Shown here piece after piece: positions 28,972-40,029 of a stretch of DNA of 64,000 nt. Both the position numbers and the translations under genes were made by a program. The notes below the pieces were generated by a model, which worked only from the letters and a program-made list of their open reading frames with translations, was not told where the DNA came from and did no database searches. The DNA is from Geotalea toluenoxydans JCM 15764 (lineage in GTDB: Bacteria; Desulfobacterota; Desulfuromonadia; Geobacterales; Geobacteraceae), in assembly GCF_001311985.1 (NCBI RefSeq), contig NZ_BBCJ01000017.1, forward strand, positions 1 through 64,000, written 5' to 3'. Position 1 is the stretch's first letter. Each line of letters begins with the position of its first letter.

Positions 28972-31689
28972 ATGACCCGGTTCTGGAAGTTCTCAAATAT
29001 CCCTCAATGGGAAAAATATGTCCTGATGGTAGCTCTGGTGTGGACATTGTCCATAGGCGGCTCTTATTCTTGGAACGTGTATTGGGAAAAACATGCGGAG
29101 GTGTTTGCCGCACAGTTTCAGGCCCGGAGTCTTTTCAGCAAGGACCTCATTTACCGTCGCTGGAATGCACAATCCGGGGGAATCTACGTCCCGGTGACCC
29201 CCTTGACCCAGCCAAACCCTTATCTAAAGGAAATTCCCGAGCGTGAGGTAACATCTCCGTCCGGACGGGTACTGACGCTGATGAATCCTGCTTACATGGT
29301 GCGCCAGGTCCACGAGATCGAAAAACAGGGGCAGGGCATTCGTTCCCATCTTACCGCTATCAATCCCCTGCGACCAGAGAATGCCCCGGACAACTGGGAA
29401 AAAGCGGCTCTTGAAGCCTTTAAACAGGGTGCAAAAGAGATCAGTTCGGAAAGTTACATCGAAGGCAAAAAGTTCCTGCGCCTGATGAAGCCGCTAGTTA
29501 TGGAGGAAGCCTGCCTCAATTGCCACACAAGGCAGGGGCTCCATAAGGGAGATACGTACGGCGGCATCAGCATCTCCGTGCCGTTTGCCCCATTTGCAGA
29601 AATAACCGCAACCCACCTTCGACGGGGCGCTGCCGGCCATTTTCTCCTTTGGGGTACGGGCATGGCCGGAATCCTTTTCGGGGCCTGCCGGTTCAGGCGA
29701 ATCGAAAACCGGCGCATTAAAGCTGAGGAAGATTTGAAACACTCTCTGGAACTGTCAGGAATTGTTCTGGAGGCAACCCATGATGCCATTTGCATCGTCA
29801 ATGTTTCTGATTATACGGTTCAACGTGCCAATCGCGCCTTTCTACGCAAGATCGATTGCACCGATGAACAGGTTTTCGGACAAACCTGCCATGCGATAAC
29901 ACACAGCCTTTGCCAACCTTGCGGAACGCCTGAAGCGAAGTGCCCGATCCAAATAACGCTGGCGACCGGTGAAAGTCATACGGTAGAACACCTCCATTCG
30001 GGCAAACAGGGGGAAATGCTGTATGAGGAGGTCACTGCCTATCCGATCTTGGATGAGCATGGCAGTATAACAAGGGTTCTCCATGTGGCCAGGGATATTA
30101 CCGAACGTAAAATGGCGGAAGAATCCCTGAGGCAATCACAGGAGAAGTATCGTGCCATCTTCGAAAGCACCGGTGCTGCGACCATTATTGTCGAGGAAGA
30201 TGGGACCATCTCCATGGCCAATAAGGAGTTTGAACAGCTGAGCGGCTATTTCAGGGAAGAACTTGAAGGCAAACGATCCTGGAAAGAGTTTGTTGCTGAG
30301 GAAGATCGTGAAAAGGTATCGGCAAAACAGGGCCTGCCGGTTGAGGTAAATGCCTGTCCGGATAGTTACGAATTCAGATTTACCGGGGCAGCCGACTCGG
30401 TCAGGGATGTGGTGGCAAGGTGGGGGGATACCCGGTACGGGAAAGAGGGTCGTTTCTTTTCTCGATATTACCGGGCAAAAACGCATCGAAGAAGCGCTCC
30501 GCTCCAGTGAATCACTTCTTGCTCTGGCACAGAAAATCTCCCATCTGGGAAGCTGGGATTGGGACATCGAATCCAATAACTTCCGGTGGTCAGATGAGAT
30601 GTACAGGATCTGGGGAGTTAACCGGGAGTTGTTTTCCGTATCTTACGAGGCGATTCTCGCATGGTGCACCCCGAAGACAGGGAAGGGCTGAACCGGGCCA
30701 TCAACGAAGCACTTTATGCCCATAAGCTGTTCAATATGGATTTTCGTCTTATACTAACCGATGGCAGGGTGCGAACAGTGGCCGGCCAGGGAGAGGTCGT
30801 CTTCAATGAAGGGGGAAAACCCATAAGAATGGTTGGCACTACCCAGGATATTACCTGGCGGAAGGAGACGGAAGACGCCCTGCGGAAATCGGAGGAAAAA
30901 TTTGCCAAGGCGTTTCATGCCAGTCCTGACTGGATCGTCATCACCCGAGCCGGGGATGGCAAGTATATAGAGGTTAACGAAGCCTTCCTGGAGATTACCG
31001 GCTATTCACGGGATGAAGTTGTCGGAAAGACCTCCACAGAGCTCGGCATCTGGTTCGATCACCGCGACCGGATGCTGATGCTGAAACTTTTGAATAAAAA
31101 TGACCTGGTTCGCAATCTTGAAGTTTCTTTCCGCATCAAGTCAGGAGAGCTGCGAACCATGCTCTGGTCAGCCGAGGTAATCGAGTATGGCGAAGAGGCT
31201 TGCCTGATTGCTGTTGCCAGGGACGTGACCGAACAGAGGTACCTGGAGAAAGAACTGCGCAAGAGCCAGTCCCAGTTGTTCATGAAGCATGAGGAATTGA
31301 AAAATCTGTTTCTCCAGATGGAAAACATTCGGAGGGAATGGGAGCAGACCCTTGATTTTATCACCGACATGTTCATTCTCGTTGACAACATGGGCCGGAT
31401 CAAGAGGTTCAATCGGGCGGTCGAGAACTACACGTCCGTCTCCCATCGCGAGATTGTCGGCAGGGACTGGAGAGAATTCCTGGCTTCCCATGGATTGCAG
31501 CAGAATGTGTTGCAGCCGGGGGTGGAGATATATGACGAGGCTGCAGGGAAATGGCTGGTACTGACTTTTCGTCGCTACGATGACGGGGCTGTTTCCGGTG
31601 ATGTGGGTGGGGTTGTGACCATCAATGACGTGACCGCGATAAAAACGGCTGCCACTCAGCGGGGAACGAATTTGGATCACTCCCACTGA
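28972..31689 (+). CDS. Haem-binding DUF3365 multi-PAS sensor without output domain (two frame breaks)
   Basis: Membrane sensor of about 905 residues. A helix near residue 15-35 leads to a periplasmic DUF3365/Tll0287-like domain ending in EEACLNCHTRQG, a CxxCH site for covalent haem. A second helix follows (HFLLWGTGMAGILFG), then at least four PAS/PAC units, seen from repeated HVARDITERK, FLDITGQKRIEE, GTTQDITWRKET and VARDVTEQRYLEKE. Breaks near 30420 and 30660 need one base each. The frame ends just after a last PAS domain; no kinase or GGDEF domain is seen downstream. Presumably signals through a partner, or is truncated. Confidence 0.8.
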
Positions 31690-31761
31690 TTTTTCTCGAC
31701 TGGAAACTGTGCGGTATTATTGACTTCATTAGAAAACCAGATTAGGATTTTCTCTTTTTTC

Positions 31762-31791
31762 TTGACTCCATTTACATTGCCGTGCTATATG
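31762..31791 (+). promoter_or_regulatory. Promoter of the rlpA-like gene
   Basis: TTGACT and TATATG with an 18-base spacer, ending about 28 bases before the start codon. A near-perfect AAAGGAGG follows. Confidence 0.5.
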
Positions 31792-31819
31792 AACCCCTCG
31801 CCCAACAAAGGAGGTGCGC

Positions 31820-32293
31820 ATGGCATCACTAGAGCGTAGGGGCAGGCCGGCTTTGATTGCCGCAATCTGTCTGATGCTCCTTCCGATCCACACGCTTCCC
31901 CTGCTGGCTGAAGAAACGAGATCGGAAAGCAGGCCAAAAGAAACACCAGTTACGGCAGAAGTAAAACCGAAGGAAGCAAAGGATGCTGAAGCAGTCGGCA
32001 TCGCTTCCTACTATGCCAGGCGGTACGACGGCAGAAGGACAACCTCCGGTGCTCGCTATAATCCGGAGAAAATGACAGCTGCTCATCAGGCGTTGCCGTT
32101 CGGGACCAAGGTAAAAGTAACGAATCTGGCCAATGACAAAGAAGTAGTTGTAACGGTCAATGACCGTTGCCGTAAAAGGAAGAAGCCTTTTATCGACCTG
32201 TCACGGGCGGCGGCAAGAGAGTTGGGATTTCTTGGCAAGGGAATAGCCAAGGTGAAGATAGTCCCGCTTGCAGAAGAGGCATCATTAAAATAA
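31820..32293 (+). CDS. rlpA: RlpA-like septal ring/cell-wall protein
   Basis: A 157-residue secreted protein: signal peptide (through LPLLAEE, about residue 31), a charged linker and a double-psi beta-barrel domain: GIASYYARRYDGRRTTSGARYNPEKMTAAHQALPFGTKVKV, then NDRCRKRKKPFIDLSRAAARELGF. Catalytic-type residues of RlpA lytic transglycosylases (His of AAHQALPFGT, Asp of FIDLS) are present. It lacks a SPOR domain, so it is a short RlpA. AAAGGAGG sits five bases before the ATG. Flanked by its own promoter and a terminator. Confidence 0.88.
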   Translation: MASLERRGRPALIAAICLMLLPIHTLPLLAEETRSESRPKETPVTAEVKPKEAKDAEAVGIASYYARRYDGRRTTSGARYNPEKMTAAHQALPFGTKVKVTNLANDKEVVVTVNDRCRKRKKPFIDLSRAAARELGFLGKGIAKVKIVPLAEEASLK

Positions 32294-32303
32294 CTTTTGG
32301 GCG

Positions 32304-32340
32304 AAAAAGGCCGCGGCATATATGCCACGGGCCTTTTTTT
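32304..32340. terminator. Bidirectional terminator between rlpA and the TPR gene
   Basis: AAAAAGGCCG-CGGCATATATGCC-ACGGGCCTTTTTTT forms an AT-flanked stem with T runs on both strands, serving two convergent genes. Confidence 0.8.
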
Positions 32341-32359
32341 CTAATGCAAGATATTGCTA

Positions 32360-34241
32360 CTACCTCTTTGATTTTTTTGCCTTTGATTTTCCTGACTTGT
32401 TTTTCCCGCTTTTCCTGCCCGCTTTGCTTTTCTTCGACTTGTGACTCTTCTTTTTGTATTTCTTTGGTTCCGGAGACATTTCGTCCTTTATATTGCTGAG
32501 AAGCACCGTTGTTTCTTCCAGTTCCGGGTCGGCTTTTTTCGCGGCTTCCAAAGCTTCCTTGGCCTCGGTTATGTGACCGCTTTTCATGTAGGCTCTTCCC
32601 AGTGCATTGAGCGCTTTTGCATGATCGGCCTTCAGTGCCGTCGCTTCCTTGTAGTGATCTGTTGCCGCAGTGTAGTCTTTCTTGAACTCGTACATAAGAC
32701 CGAGTTTATAGTGGCTGTTGGGGTCCTTGGGATTTTGTTCCACACCTTCCTTGAGCAGGCCGATCAGTTCTTCGTATTTCTTGTTCTTCACATAAATGGA
32801 GGTAAGGGCAGTGCGGGCGTCATTGTCATCTTTTTTCACCTTCAGTACTGCCTGATACTCCTTTGCCGCTTCCTCGTTCTGGTTTTTCTTCCTGTAAAGC
32901 TGTGCAAGTTCCCGATGTGCCTCAATGTTGTCCGGTTCAAGCTTTGTCGTTGCCAGGTATTCCGATATGGCCGTTGTGTAATCCTTGCTGCTGACATATA
33001 CCCGAGCCAGTTTCAGATGGGCCGCGGCATCATCGTTTTTAAACTTTAGCAATGCACGGTACTGTTCAATGGCCTGGGGATAACTGCCACGTTGGGTATA
33101 GATGTCAGCCAGCCTGCGTCTTGCGTCCAGATTGTCGGCAGCAGTGGAAAGATATTGACGGTACTCGACCACAGCCTCGTCGAGAAGTGCCTGACGCTCA
33201 TAGAGAACGCCCAGTTTGTAATGAATAATGTCATCCCCTGCCTTAAGCCTCACTGCTTCTTTGAAGTATGTTATGGCGTCATCGTCATTGTTGACTGCCA
33301 TGCAGGCTTCCCCCAGTTTTTGCAGGGCTTCTGGCCAGTCGGGTTTTTCCTTGAGAGCCGCCTTATATTCGGCAATGGCCTTTTCGAATTCCTTGGTTGA
33401 CATGAAGGAATCGCCCTGGCGCAGATGATCCGGGAGCGACGAGGTTTCCGACTTTAACTGCACTCCTGCCAGAAGGGACTCGTATTCAGCGCTCTTCCTG
33501 TCTCCTTTTTTTCATAGGCTTCGGCCAAAAGCCTATGAATTTCCTTGTTGCCAGGATCGGCCGACTGGGCTTTTTTCAATTCGTCAATGGCCTTGTCAAA
33601 CTCGTTTCTGCCGAAGGAAATGGCAGCCACACCGATTCTCGCCCGCACATTTCCCGGATCTGAGGCAAAAACCTTATTGAACTCCTCTTCAGCGCTGTTC
33701 GGCAACCCCGACTTGAGATAGACATCCGCTATATCTGCATGCAGATTTGTGTCGGTGGGCATTTGGGAAAGAGCTTCATTGTAATGGTAAAGAGCGAGGG
33801 AATTGAGTTTTTTGTCGGAAAAGATTTTGCCGAGGCTTTATGGTAAACGCCACTGGAATCGGTTCTTGTCGCCTTGGTCAACTCGACGACCGCATCATCC
33901 TCCTGTTTCTTCTGCAGATATACAAGACCAAGATTGCCGTTGGCAGCGCCGAAATCCGGGTCCTCCTTGATAGACTCCTGATACTCGGCGATTGCCTTGT
34001 CCAGAGCGCCGCTCCGTTCAAAATTCAGCGCCTTGGCGAAATGGACGGCTGCACCTTCCGGGCAGAGCTCGATGATTTTAGCTTCTGCTTCACTGCGTGC
34101 AGCTTCATCTTTGATCTCACTCAGGTCTGTGGCCAACTTTTTCGCTTCGGAGCATTTGTCCTTGAAGTTGAATCCCCAGTCGAAACCGCAGAGAATAAGG
34201 GGAGTGAACCCCAACATAATTAAAGTTGTACGTTTTTTCAT
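32360..34241 (-). CDS. Large exported TPR-repeat protein with basic tail (two frame breaks)
   Basis: About 626 residues after repair. Signal-like N-terminus (MKKRTTLIMLGFTPLILCGF), then more than a dozen 34-residue TPR units, clear from spaced A.Y..A, LG and P motifs (EFEKAIAEYKAALKEKPDW, DAITYFKEAVRLKAGDD and so on). The last 35 residues are almost only Lys, Ser, Arg and Gly. Breaks near 33836 and 33505. The start is the ATG after GAGAGGGCCT. A scaffold for protein contacts at the envelope is likely; the partner is unknown. Confidence 0.85.
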
Positions 34242-34473
34242 AGGCCCTCTCAAAGTCATTATCATTACCATTACCGGCAGGAACCGATTCTCAGTAACCC
34301 GCAAGCCTGCTTAATGCGTGAAAAAGTCTTTAGTCAAAAGGACTCCTGCCCGCCAACCGGGGTGATTATACACGCCGGTATTCCATAATTCAATTCCTAA
34401 GAGTGGAGAAAGGCTTAATGACGCTTTTTACGCCCATAGAGTTTCCGCCAACAGCGCCACAAGGCGGATTGGC

Positions 34474-34502
34474 TTGACTTTCGCGGTAAAGATGGTTAAA
34501 TC
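34474..34502 (+). promoter_or_regulatory. Promoter of the hsp20-lon operon
   Basis: TTGACT and TAAATC with a 17-base spacer. It overlaps the upstream in-frame start candidates of the Hsp20 gene, which argues for a later start. A CCGCC...GGCGG hairpin lies just upstream at about 34445-34467. Confidence 0.45.
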
Positions 34503-34587
34503 AACAAAATCAACCATTGTATCTATGGCATTTGAAAAGGGGCAGGACAAGCTCCTGGTTTTGCAATCCGGCACATCTGGGGTAGTT

Positions 34588-35046
34588 ATGGCGGTGATCC
34601 CACGATATCCATTGGAATGGCTGAATTTTTTCCGGCAGCAGATGGATGAGATATTTTCCTACCTCTCGACTTTGGAGGGAAAGGATGGCAGGGAATGTGA
34701 ATTCTCGCCCAGTGTGGACGTTTTCGAGACGCCGGACTGTTATGTGGTCGAATTTGAGCTGCCGGGATTTGCCGGAGAGGATTTGTCACTGACCACATGT
34801 TGCAATACAATGGTTTTGGAAGGTGTGAAAAGGGAAGATGACGGTGCTGTCGGGGCGAGCTATATATGCATGGAGCGGCAGTTCGGTCATTTCTGCCGGA
34901 CAGTGGAAATTCCCCCTGCTGTTGATATGGACAGGGCAAAAGCCAATTATGAAAAAGGGGTTCTTTCTGTCGTTTTTCCCAAATTGCAGGACAAAAATAC
35001 GCTGATCCGCGACATCCGGATTGAGGAGATTCAACATGGAAAATAA
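34588..35046 (+). CDS. Small heat-shock protein, Hsp20 family
   Basis: ATP-independent holdase chaperone. The alpha-crystallin domain runs from FSPSVDVFETPDCYVVEFELPGF to GVLSVVFPK; the GVLSV motif and a C-terminal LIRDIRI (I-x-I-like) for oligomer contacts are present. I chose the ATG giving 152 residues, starting MAVIPRYPLEWLNFF, with GGGG five bases before it. In-frame upstream ATGs (34492, 34525) lack a binding site and lie within or near the promoter. The stop overlaps lon by 11 bases, linking chaperone and protease. Confidence 0.88.
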   Translation: MAVIPRYPLEWLNFFRQQMDEIFSYLSTLEGKDGRECEFSPSVDVFETPDCYVVEFELPGFAGEDLSLTTCCNTMVLEGVKREDDGAVGASYICMERQFGHFCRTVEIPPAVDMDRAKANYEKGVLSVVFPKLQDKNTLIRDIRIEEIQHGK

Positions 35047-37487
35047 GCAGGAAAACGAAGAGCTGAACATACCGGACGTCCTGCCGCTTCTGCCTGTAAG
35101 GGATGTTGTCGTCTACCCTTACATGATCCTCCCCTTATTTGTCGGGCGGGAGATATCCATAAACGCTGTCGATTCGGCACTGTCCAAAGACAGGCTGATC
35201 TTTCTCGCGACCCAGAAGGATGTGAGCGAGGAAGATCCTTCTCCTGACATGATTTACGGCGTCGGGACCGTAGCCATGATCATGCGCATGCTGAAGTTGC
35301 CGGACGGCAGGGTGAAGATCCTTGTCCAGGGTTTGACCAAAGGGCGCATAACCGAATACATGGAACAGAAGCCGTTCTATTCCGTGCGTATCGAGCGGAT
35401 CGTTGAACCACTGTTGCCTGAAAACACGCTTGAGACGGAAGCTTCATGCGTACCGTCAAGGAGCAGCTGGCGAAGATTGTTTCACTGGGTAAGGTGGTAT
35501 CTCCCGAAGTCATGGTGATCGTGGAGAACATGCAGGAGGCCGGAAGCCTGGCTGATCTCATTGCCAGCAATATCGGTCTCAAGGTAGAGGAAGCCCAGGG
35601 TCTCCTGGAGATAATCGACCCCATCGAGCGGCTCAAGCGGGTCAACGATTTCCTCAACAAGGAGTTCGAACTTCTCAGCATGCAGGCCCGTATCCAGTCA
35701 GCGGCCAAGGAGGAAATGGGTAAAAGCCAACGGGAATACTACCTTCGGGAGCAGTTGCGGGCGATTCAGCAGGAACTGGGAGAGACCGATGCCCGCAGTG
35801 AAGAGATCGCCGAACTGCGTAAAGCCATTGCCAATGCGAGAATGCCTCAAAATATCGAAAAAGAGGCCTTGAAGCAGCTGGGACGCCTGGAGCAGATGCA
35901 TCCTGACGCAGCGGAATCAGGGATGCTGCGTACCTTCCTCGACTGGATGGTCGAGCTGCCATGGAGCAAATCCACCAAGGACTCTCTGGAAATCAAAAAG
36001 GCCAAGGAAATCCTCGATGAGGACCATTACTTCCTGGAGAAGATCAAGGAGCGGATCCTGGAGTTTCTTGCCGTGCGCAAGCTGAAGAAGAAGATGAAAG
36101 GCCCGATCCTTTGCTTTGTCGGCCCTCCGGGCGTAGGCAAGACTTCCCTCGGCAAATCCATTGCCCGGGCCATGGGACGGAAATTTGTCCGTATCTCCCT
36201 TGGCGGCGTGCGGGACGAGGCCGAGATCAGAGGACATCGCCGGACCTATGTGGGGGCGCTTCCAGGCCGTATTATTCAGGGATTGAAGCAGGCCGGCTCG
36301 AACAACCCTGTTTTCATGCTCGACGAACTTGACAAATTGGGGGCAGATTTCCGTGGCGACCCGTCTTCTGCTCTTCTGGAGGTGCTCGATCCGGAGCAGA
36401 ATCACTCTTTCTCCGACCATTACATAAATCTGCCCTTCAGTCTTTCAGATGTCATGTTTATTGCCACGGCCAATCAGATGGACACCATTCCCGGACCGCT
36501 ACGCGACCGGATGGAGGTAATCAGCCTTTCCGGCTACACGGAAGAGGAAAAACTCCAGATCGCCAAGCGTTATCTGGTTCCCAGGCAGACCAAGGAGAAC
36601 GGTATCACCGAGAAAATCATCACCTTCTCCGATGAGGCACTGAAAACCATTATCTCCAAATATACCCGCGAGGCAGGCTCAGGAACCTGGAGCGTGAAAT
36701 CGGATCCGTCTGCCGGAAGGTGGCCCGCCGGGTCGCGGAAGGGGAGAAGCGGCAGTTCCCGATCAATGCTGCCACCGTCACCAAGTATCTAGGCCCGCCG
36801 CGTTTCATACGGGAAGAAGAGATGAAGCAGAACGAGATCGGGGTTGTCACCGGCCTTGCCTGGACTCCTGTCGGCGGCGAAGTCCTTTTCATAGAAGCGA
36901 CCATTATGAAAGGCAAAGGGGGACTATCCCTGACCGGGCAGCTGGGGGATGTGATGAAGGAGTCGGTTCACGCGGCCCTGTCCTACATCCGCACCCGTGC
37001 TGTTGAGCTGCACCTGTCGGAGGATTTTTACAGCAACATGGATATTCACGTCCATGTCCCGGCCGGAGCCATACCCAAGGATGGCCCGTCGGCCGGCGTC
37101 ACCATGGCGACTGCACTGGTCTCGGCACTGACCAAAACACCGGTTAAAAAGGATGTTGCCATGACCGGTGAGATTACACTGCGGGGAAAAGTTCTCCCAA
37201 TCGGCGGTCTCAAGGAGAAGATTCTTGCCGCTATCCGGCTTGGGATCGTTACCATTATCATTCCCGAACAGAATCGCAAGGATATTGAAGATGTTCCCCG
37301 GCATATCCTGAAGAAGGTGAAGATTGTCTATGCCAGCACCATCGACGACGTACTGAAGGTGGCCCTGGAAAAATACCCACCGACCCCGCCGGGGACGGTG
37401 AAAAACATGCCCCCCAAGACCAAGGCGCATACGACGCGGGTTCTGGTTTCATCCCGTAAAGGCATAGTGGCGGGGGCAAAGGTGTGA
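35036..37487 (+). CDS. lon: ATP-dependent protease Lon (two frame breaks)
   Basis: AAA+ serine protease degrading misfolded and regulatory proteins. Domains: N-terminal LON domain ([23 protein letters not shown]), coiled coil, AAA+ with Walker A GPPGVGKT, Walker B FMLDELDK and [13 protein letters not shown], and the protease domain with catalytic Ser in KDGPSAG and Lys in GGLKEK. Breaks near 35447 and 36678; the second restores [13 protein letters not shown], where one G is missing. About 816 residues. Overlaps hsp20 upstream and thiL downstream (GTGA). Confidence 0.97.
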
Positions 37488-38465
37488 AACTGCACGACCT
37501 GGGCGAATTCGGCTTCATTGACCGAATTGCCGCCGCCATTGCCGAAAAAACGACCGTAAAAATCGGTATCGGTGACGATGCCGCAGCCGTTGAACCGACA
37601 CCAGGCCACTTGACGCTGATGACTTCAGACATGCTTATCGAAGGGGTCCATTTCGATCTGAACCTGAGCGACCCCCTCACTCTTGGCAGGAAATCCCTGG
37701 CAGTCAATCTTTCCGACCTGGCAGCCATGGGAGCCAAACCACGTTATTACCTGCTTTCGTTGGCCATTCCCCAGAGGCTAGATCTTGAATTCCTCGACAA
37801 ATTTGTTTCCGGCATGATGCAGCGTGCGACCAGTTCGGTGTTACATTGATTGGCGGTGACACCTGCTCGTCGAAAGGGGGCCTGGCCATTTCTGTGACCG
37901 CCATCGGCGAGCAGCTACCCCAGTTGGTGGTGCAGCGTAGCGGCGCCCGGCCGGGGGATTTGATTTTCGTGACGGGAACAATAGGTGACTCGGCTCTTGG
38001 GTTGGAACTTTTGCGGCATGGGGAGAAAATCGGACCTTTGATATCCAGGCATCTTGATCCGGAACCACGGCTGTCGGCCGGCATTGCCTGGCAGAGGCGG
38101 GTCTGGCAACTGCCATGATCGATATAAGCGACGGGCTTCTCGCCGATCTGGGGCATATTCTGGAAAAATCGGCTGTAGGCGCCAGGATGGACTTGACGGG
38201 CCTGCCAATCTCCGATCAATACAGGAAAGAAATCACAAGATTTTCGGAGGATTGTTTCTCGCTTGCCCTTGGCGGTGGGGAGGATTATGAACTGGTCTTT
38301 ACGGCGCCGGTTCTGCTCAAGGACCGGGTCTTTTCATGCATGGAAGCCTGTGGTGTCAATGTTTCCATAATCGGTGAAATTACTGCAGAGAATCGACTCG
38401 CCATTACAGCAGCCGATGGTTCGTTATACCAACCCCGGCGGCAGGGATATAACCATTTCGCCTGA
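37484..38465 (+). CDS. thiL: Thiamine-monophosphate kinase (two frame breaks)
   Basis: Makes thiamine diphosphate from thiamine phosphate and ATP. PurM/AIR synthase-like fold with N-terminal GEFGFIDRI, the Asp-rich GIGDDAAAV, TSDMLIEGVHFDL, LAVNLSDLAAMGA, GGDTCSS and later MIDISDGLLADLGHI, GGGEDYELVF. Breaks near 37832 and 38100. GTG start overlapping lon's stop. Repaired length is about 328 residues. The convergent neighbour YjbQ has been linked to thiamine phosphate synthesis. Confidence 0.95.
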
Positions 38466-38474
38466 GATGCCTGT

Positions 38475-38876
38475 TCAGGCATCGCCTGTTATCTTGACCG
38501 CAACTCTTCGCTCCCGCGGTCCGTCAAACTCGCAAAAATAGATCGCCTGCCAGGTGCCGAGAACCAGCTTCGAATTGTCGATGAAGAGCGTTTTTGCTAC
38601 GCCGATGATGGATGCTTTGATGTGGGCATCCGAGTTCCCTTCGGCATGGGTAAAATAGGGGTCATTGGGCACCAGTTTGTTGAAGAAGTTTACCATGTCC
38701 CGTTGCACGGCAGGGTCTGCTCCCTCGTTGATGGTGATCCCGGCCGTGGTGTGAAGTACGCAAAGGTGGCAGAGGCCGTAATTCACCTTCGAAACCCTTA
38801 CCGTGTCCTGTACCTGGTCGGTAATATTGATCAGCTCGGTTCTGCTGTGGCTTTTAACGGTAATATATCTGATCAT
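38475..38876 (-). CDS. yjbQ: YjbQ/UPF0047 family protein
   Basis: Compact 133-residue protein of the YjbQ family: HTTAGITINEGADPAVQRDM and HIKASIIG, then LVLGTWQAIYFCEFDGPR. The conserved His and Glu residues of the family are present. Some homologues have weak thiamine-phosphate synthase activity, which fits the convergent thiL, ten bases away. GGAGGCGCC lies immediately before the chosen ATG. Confidence 0.88.
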   Translation of the reverse strand: MIRYITVKSHSRTELINITDQVQDTVRVSKVNYGLCHLCVLHTTAGITINEGADPAVQRDMVNFFNKLVPNDPYFTHAEGNSDAHIKASIIGVAKTLFIDNSKLVLGTWQAIYFCEFDGPRERRVAVKITGDA

Positions 38877-38907
38877 GGCGCCTCCGCCAGGCCGTCGTGG
38901 GGAGTCC

Positions 38908-39300
38908 TCAGTTTCCGATGCCAATGTCATCCGGGTGGACGGTCGGGATTAACTCACTCTGATGGGTACAGACGCTGATAAAGAGGCGGGCGATGAGGTC
39001 GTGCATGATGATGGTTTTTTTGTTGCCGCTTTTTGCGAAGGCGGCCTTGACCGCCTTTTTTAACGCAGTGTCGCCACTGACTTCGATGAGGATGTCGATG
39101 TCATCCCCTTTACCCACAAGGGCCATTGGGTCGGATGTGGTGTAGATGCCTTTCTCTGCAGCTATCTTGATTCCTTCCGCAGTCGGATTCAAATCGGCAA
39201 CCCCGATAATGCTGATATATGGGTACTTGAGCAACTCTTTCAGCATTGGTGTACCGGTACGCCCTCCGCCGATAAGAGCAACGCCTATCTTGTCTGCCAT
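38908..39300 (-). CDS. Stand-alone NAD(P)-binding Rossmann protein
   Basis: A 130-residue protein that is essentially one Rossmann fold: VALIGGGRTGTPMLKELL, IIGVADLNP with the Asp that would select NAD, then DIDILIEVSGD. This resembles the N-terminal half of Gfo/Idh/MocA or aspartate dehydrogenase enzymes, but no catalytic domain follows. Start after AAAGGAGTTGCC. It may sense the nucleotide or be part of a two-chain enzyme. Confidence 0.7.
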   Translation of the reverse strand: MADKIGVALIGGGRTGTPMLKELLKYPYISIIGVADLNPTAEGIKIAAEKGIYTTSDPMALVGKGDDIDILIEVSGDTALKKAVKAAFAKSGNKKTIIMHDLIARLFISVCTHQSELIPTVHPDDIGIGN

Positions 39301-39341
39301 GGCAACTCCTTTGGAAATGGAAATGGAAATGATCAAAAGGC

Positions 39342-39818
39342 TCAGCGCAAGCCGGTTTTTTTCAGAACAATGCCCAGAAATTTATTGATGGGGTTATCGC
39401 GCCCGAGGAAGGGGAGCAGCGGATCTTTCCTGCTGCCCAGACGTTCCAGTTCTTTGGATATGTCAGGGTTCCTGCCATTTCTCAGCCCCATGCGGAATAT
39501 CCTTATTGCTTCCTTTTTCTGCCCGGCCAGGAGATGTATCCTCCCAAGGTACAGGAAATGTTCCGAATTGCGAGGCTCATGCTTAATGGCTTCCTTGCAC
39601 AGTGAGATTGCCTTGGCAAAATTCCTCTTTTCCTTTGCCAGGCAGAGTCCAAGACGTGAAAGAGAAGCCGGATTCCGCTCCAGTGCAACCGCCTTTTCAA
39701 AATATTTCAGGGCGGACAGAAATCTTCCGGAATTGAAAGCTTCTACTCCGCTTTCGTAATGGTCTTTGGCTTCCTGCTCGTTGCTTTTTGCTGTGCCGTT
39801 TGCCGAGTTGTTTTTCAT
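39342..39818 (-). CDS. Small cytoplasmic TPR protein
   Basis: About 158 residues with three TPR units: AKDHYESGVEAFNSGRFLSA, NPASLSRLGLCLAKEKRNFA, NSEHFLYLGRIHLLAGQKKEA. No signal peptide. The C-terminus is basic. AGGAAGGCACG precedes the chosen ATG; an upstream in-frame ATG adds 14 residues without a binding site. Confidence 0.75.
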   Translation of the reverse strand: MKNNSANGTAKSNEQEAKDHYESGVEAFNSGRFLSALKYFEKAVALERNPASLSRLGLCLAKEKRNFAKAISLCKEAIKHEPRNSEHFLYLGRIHLLAGQKKEAIRIFRMGLRNGRNPDISKELERLGSRKDPLLPFLGRDNPINKFLGIVLKKTGLR

Positions 39819-40029
39819 CGTGCCTTCCTGTGGGATGGGCTGAATAAAGTGCTTTGGCAAATGTTTAAAATATACTCAAAAACACCTGCCATTACAATGT
39901 CAAAAAAATAATAAAGCTCAACCATTGCCCGATGAGAAGCAACTTCCATATCTGATGCAGGGTGGCGGAGCTTTTCCAACAACTGCTCGCGGGGTTGAAA
40001 AAACGGAAGAATTGTGTTCTAATCGCCAG

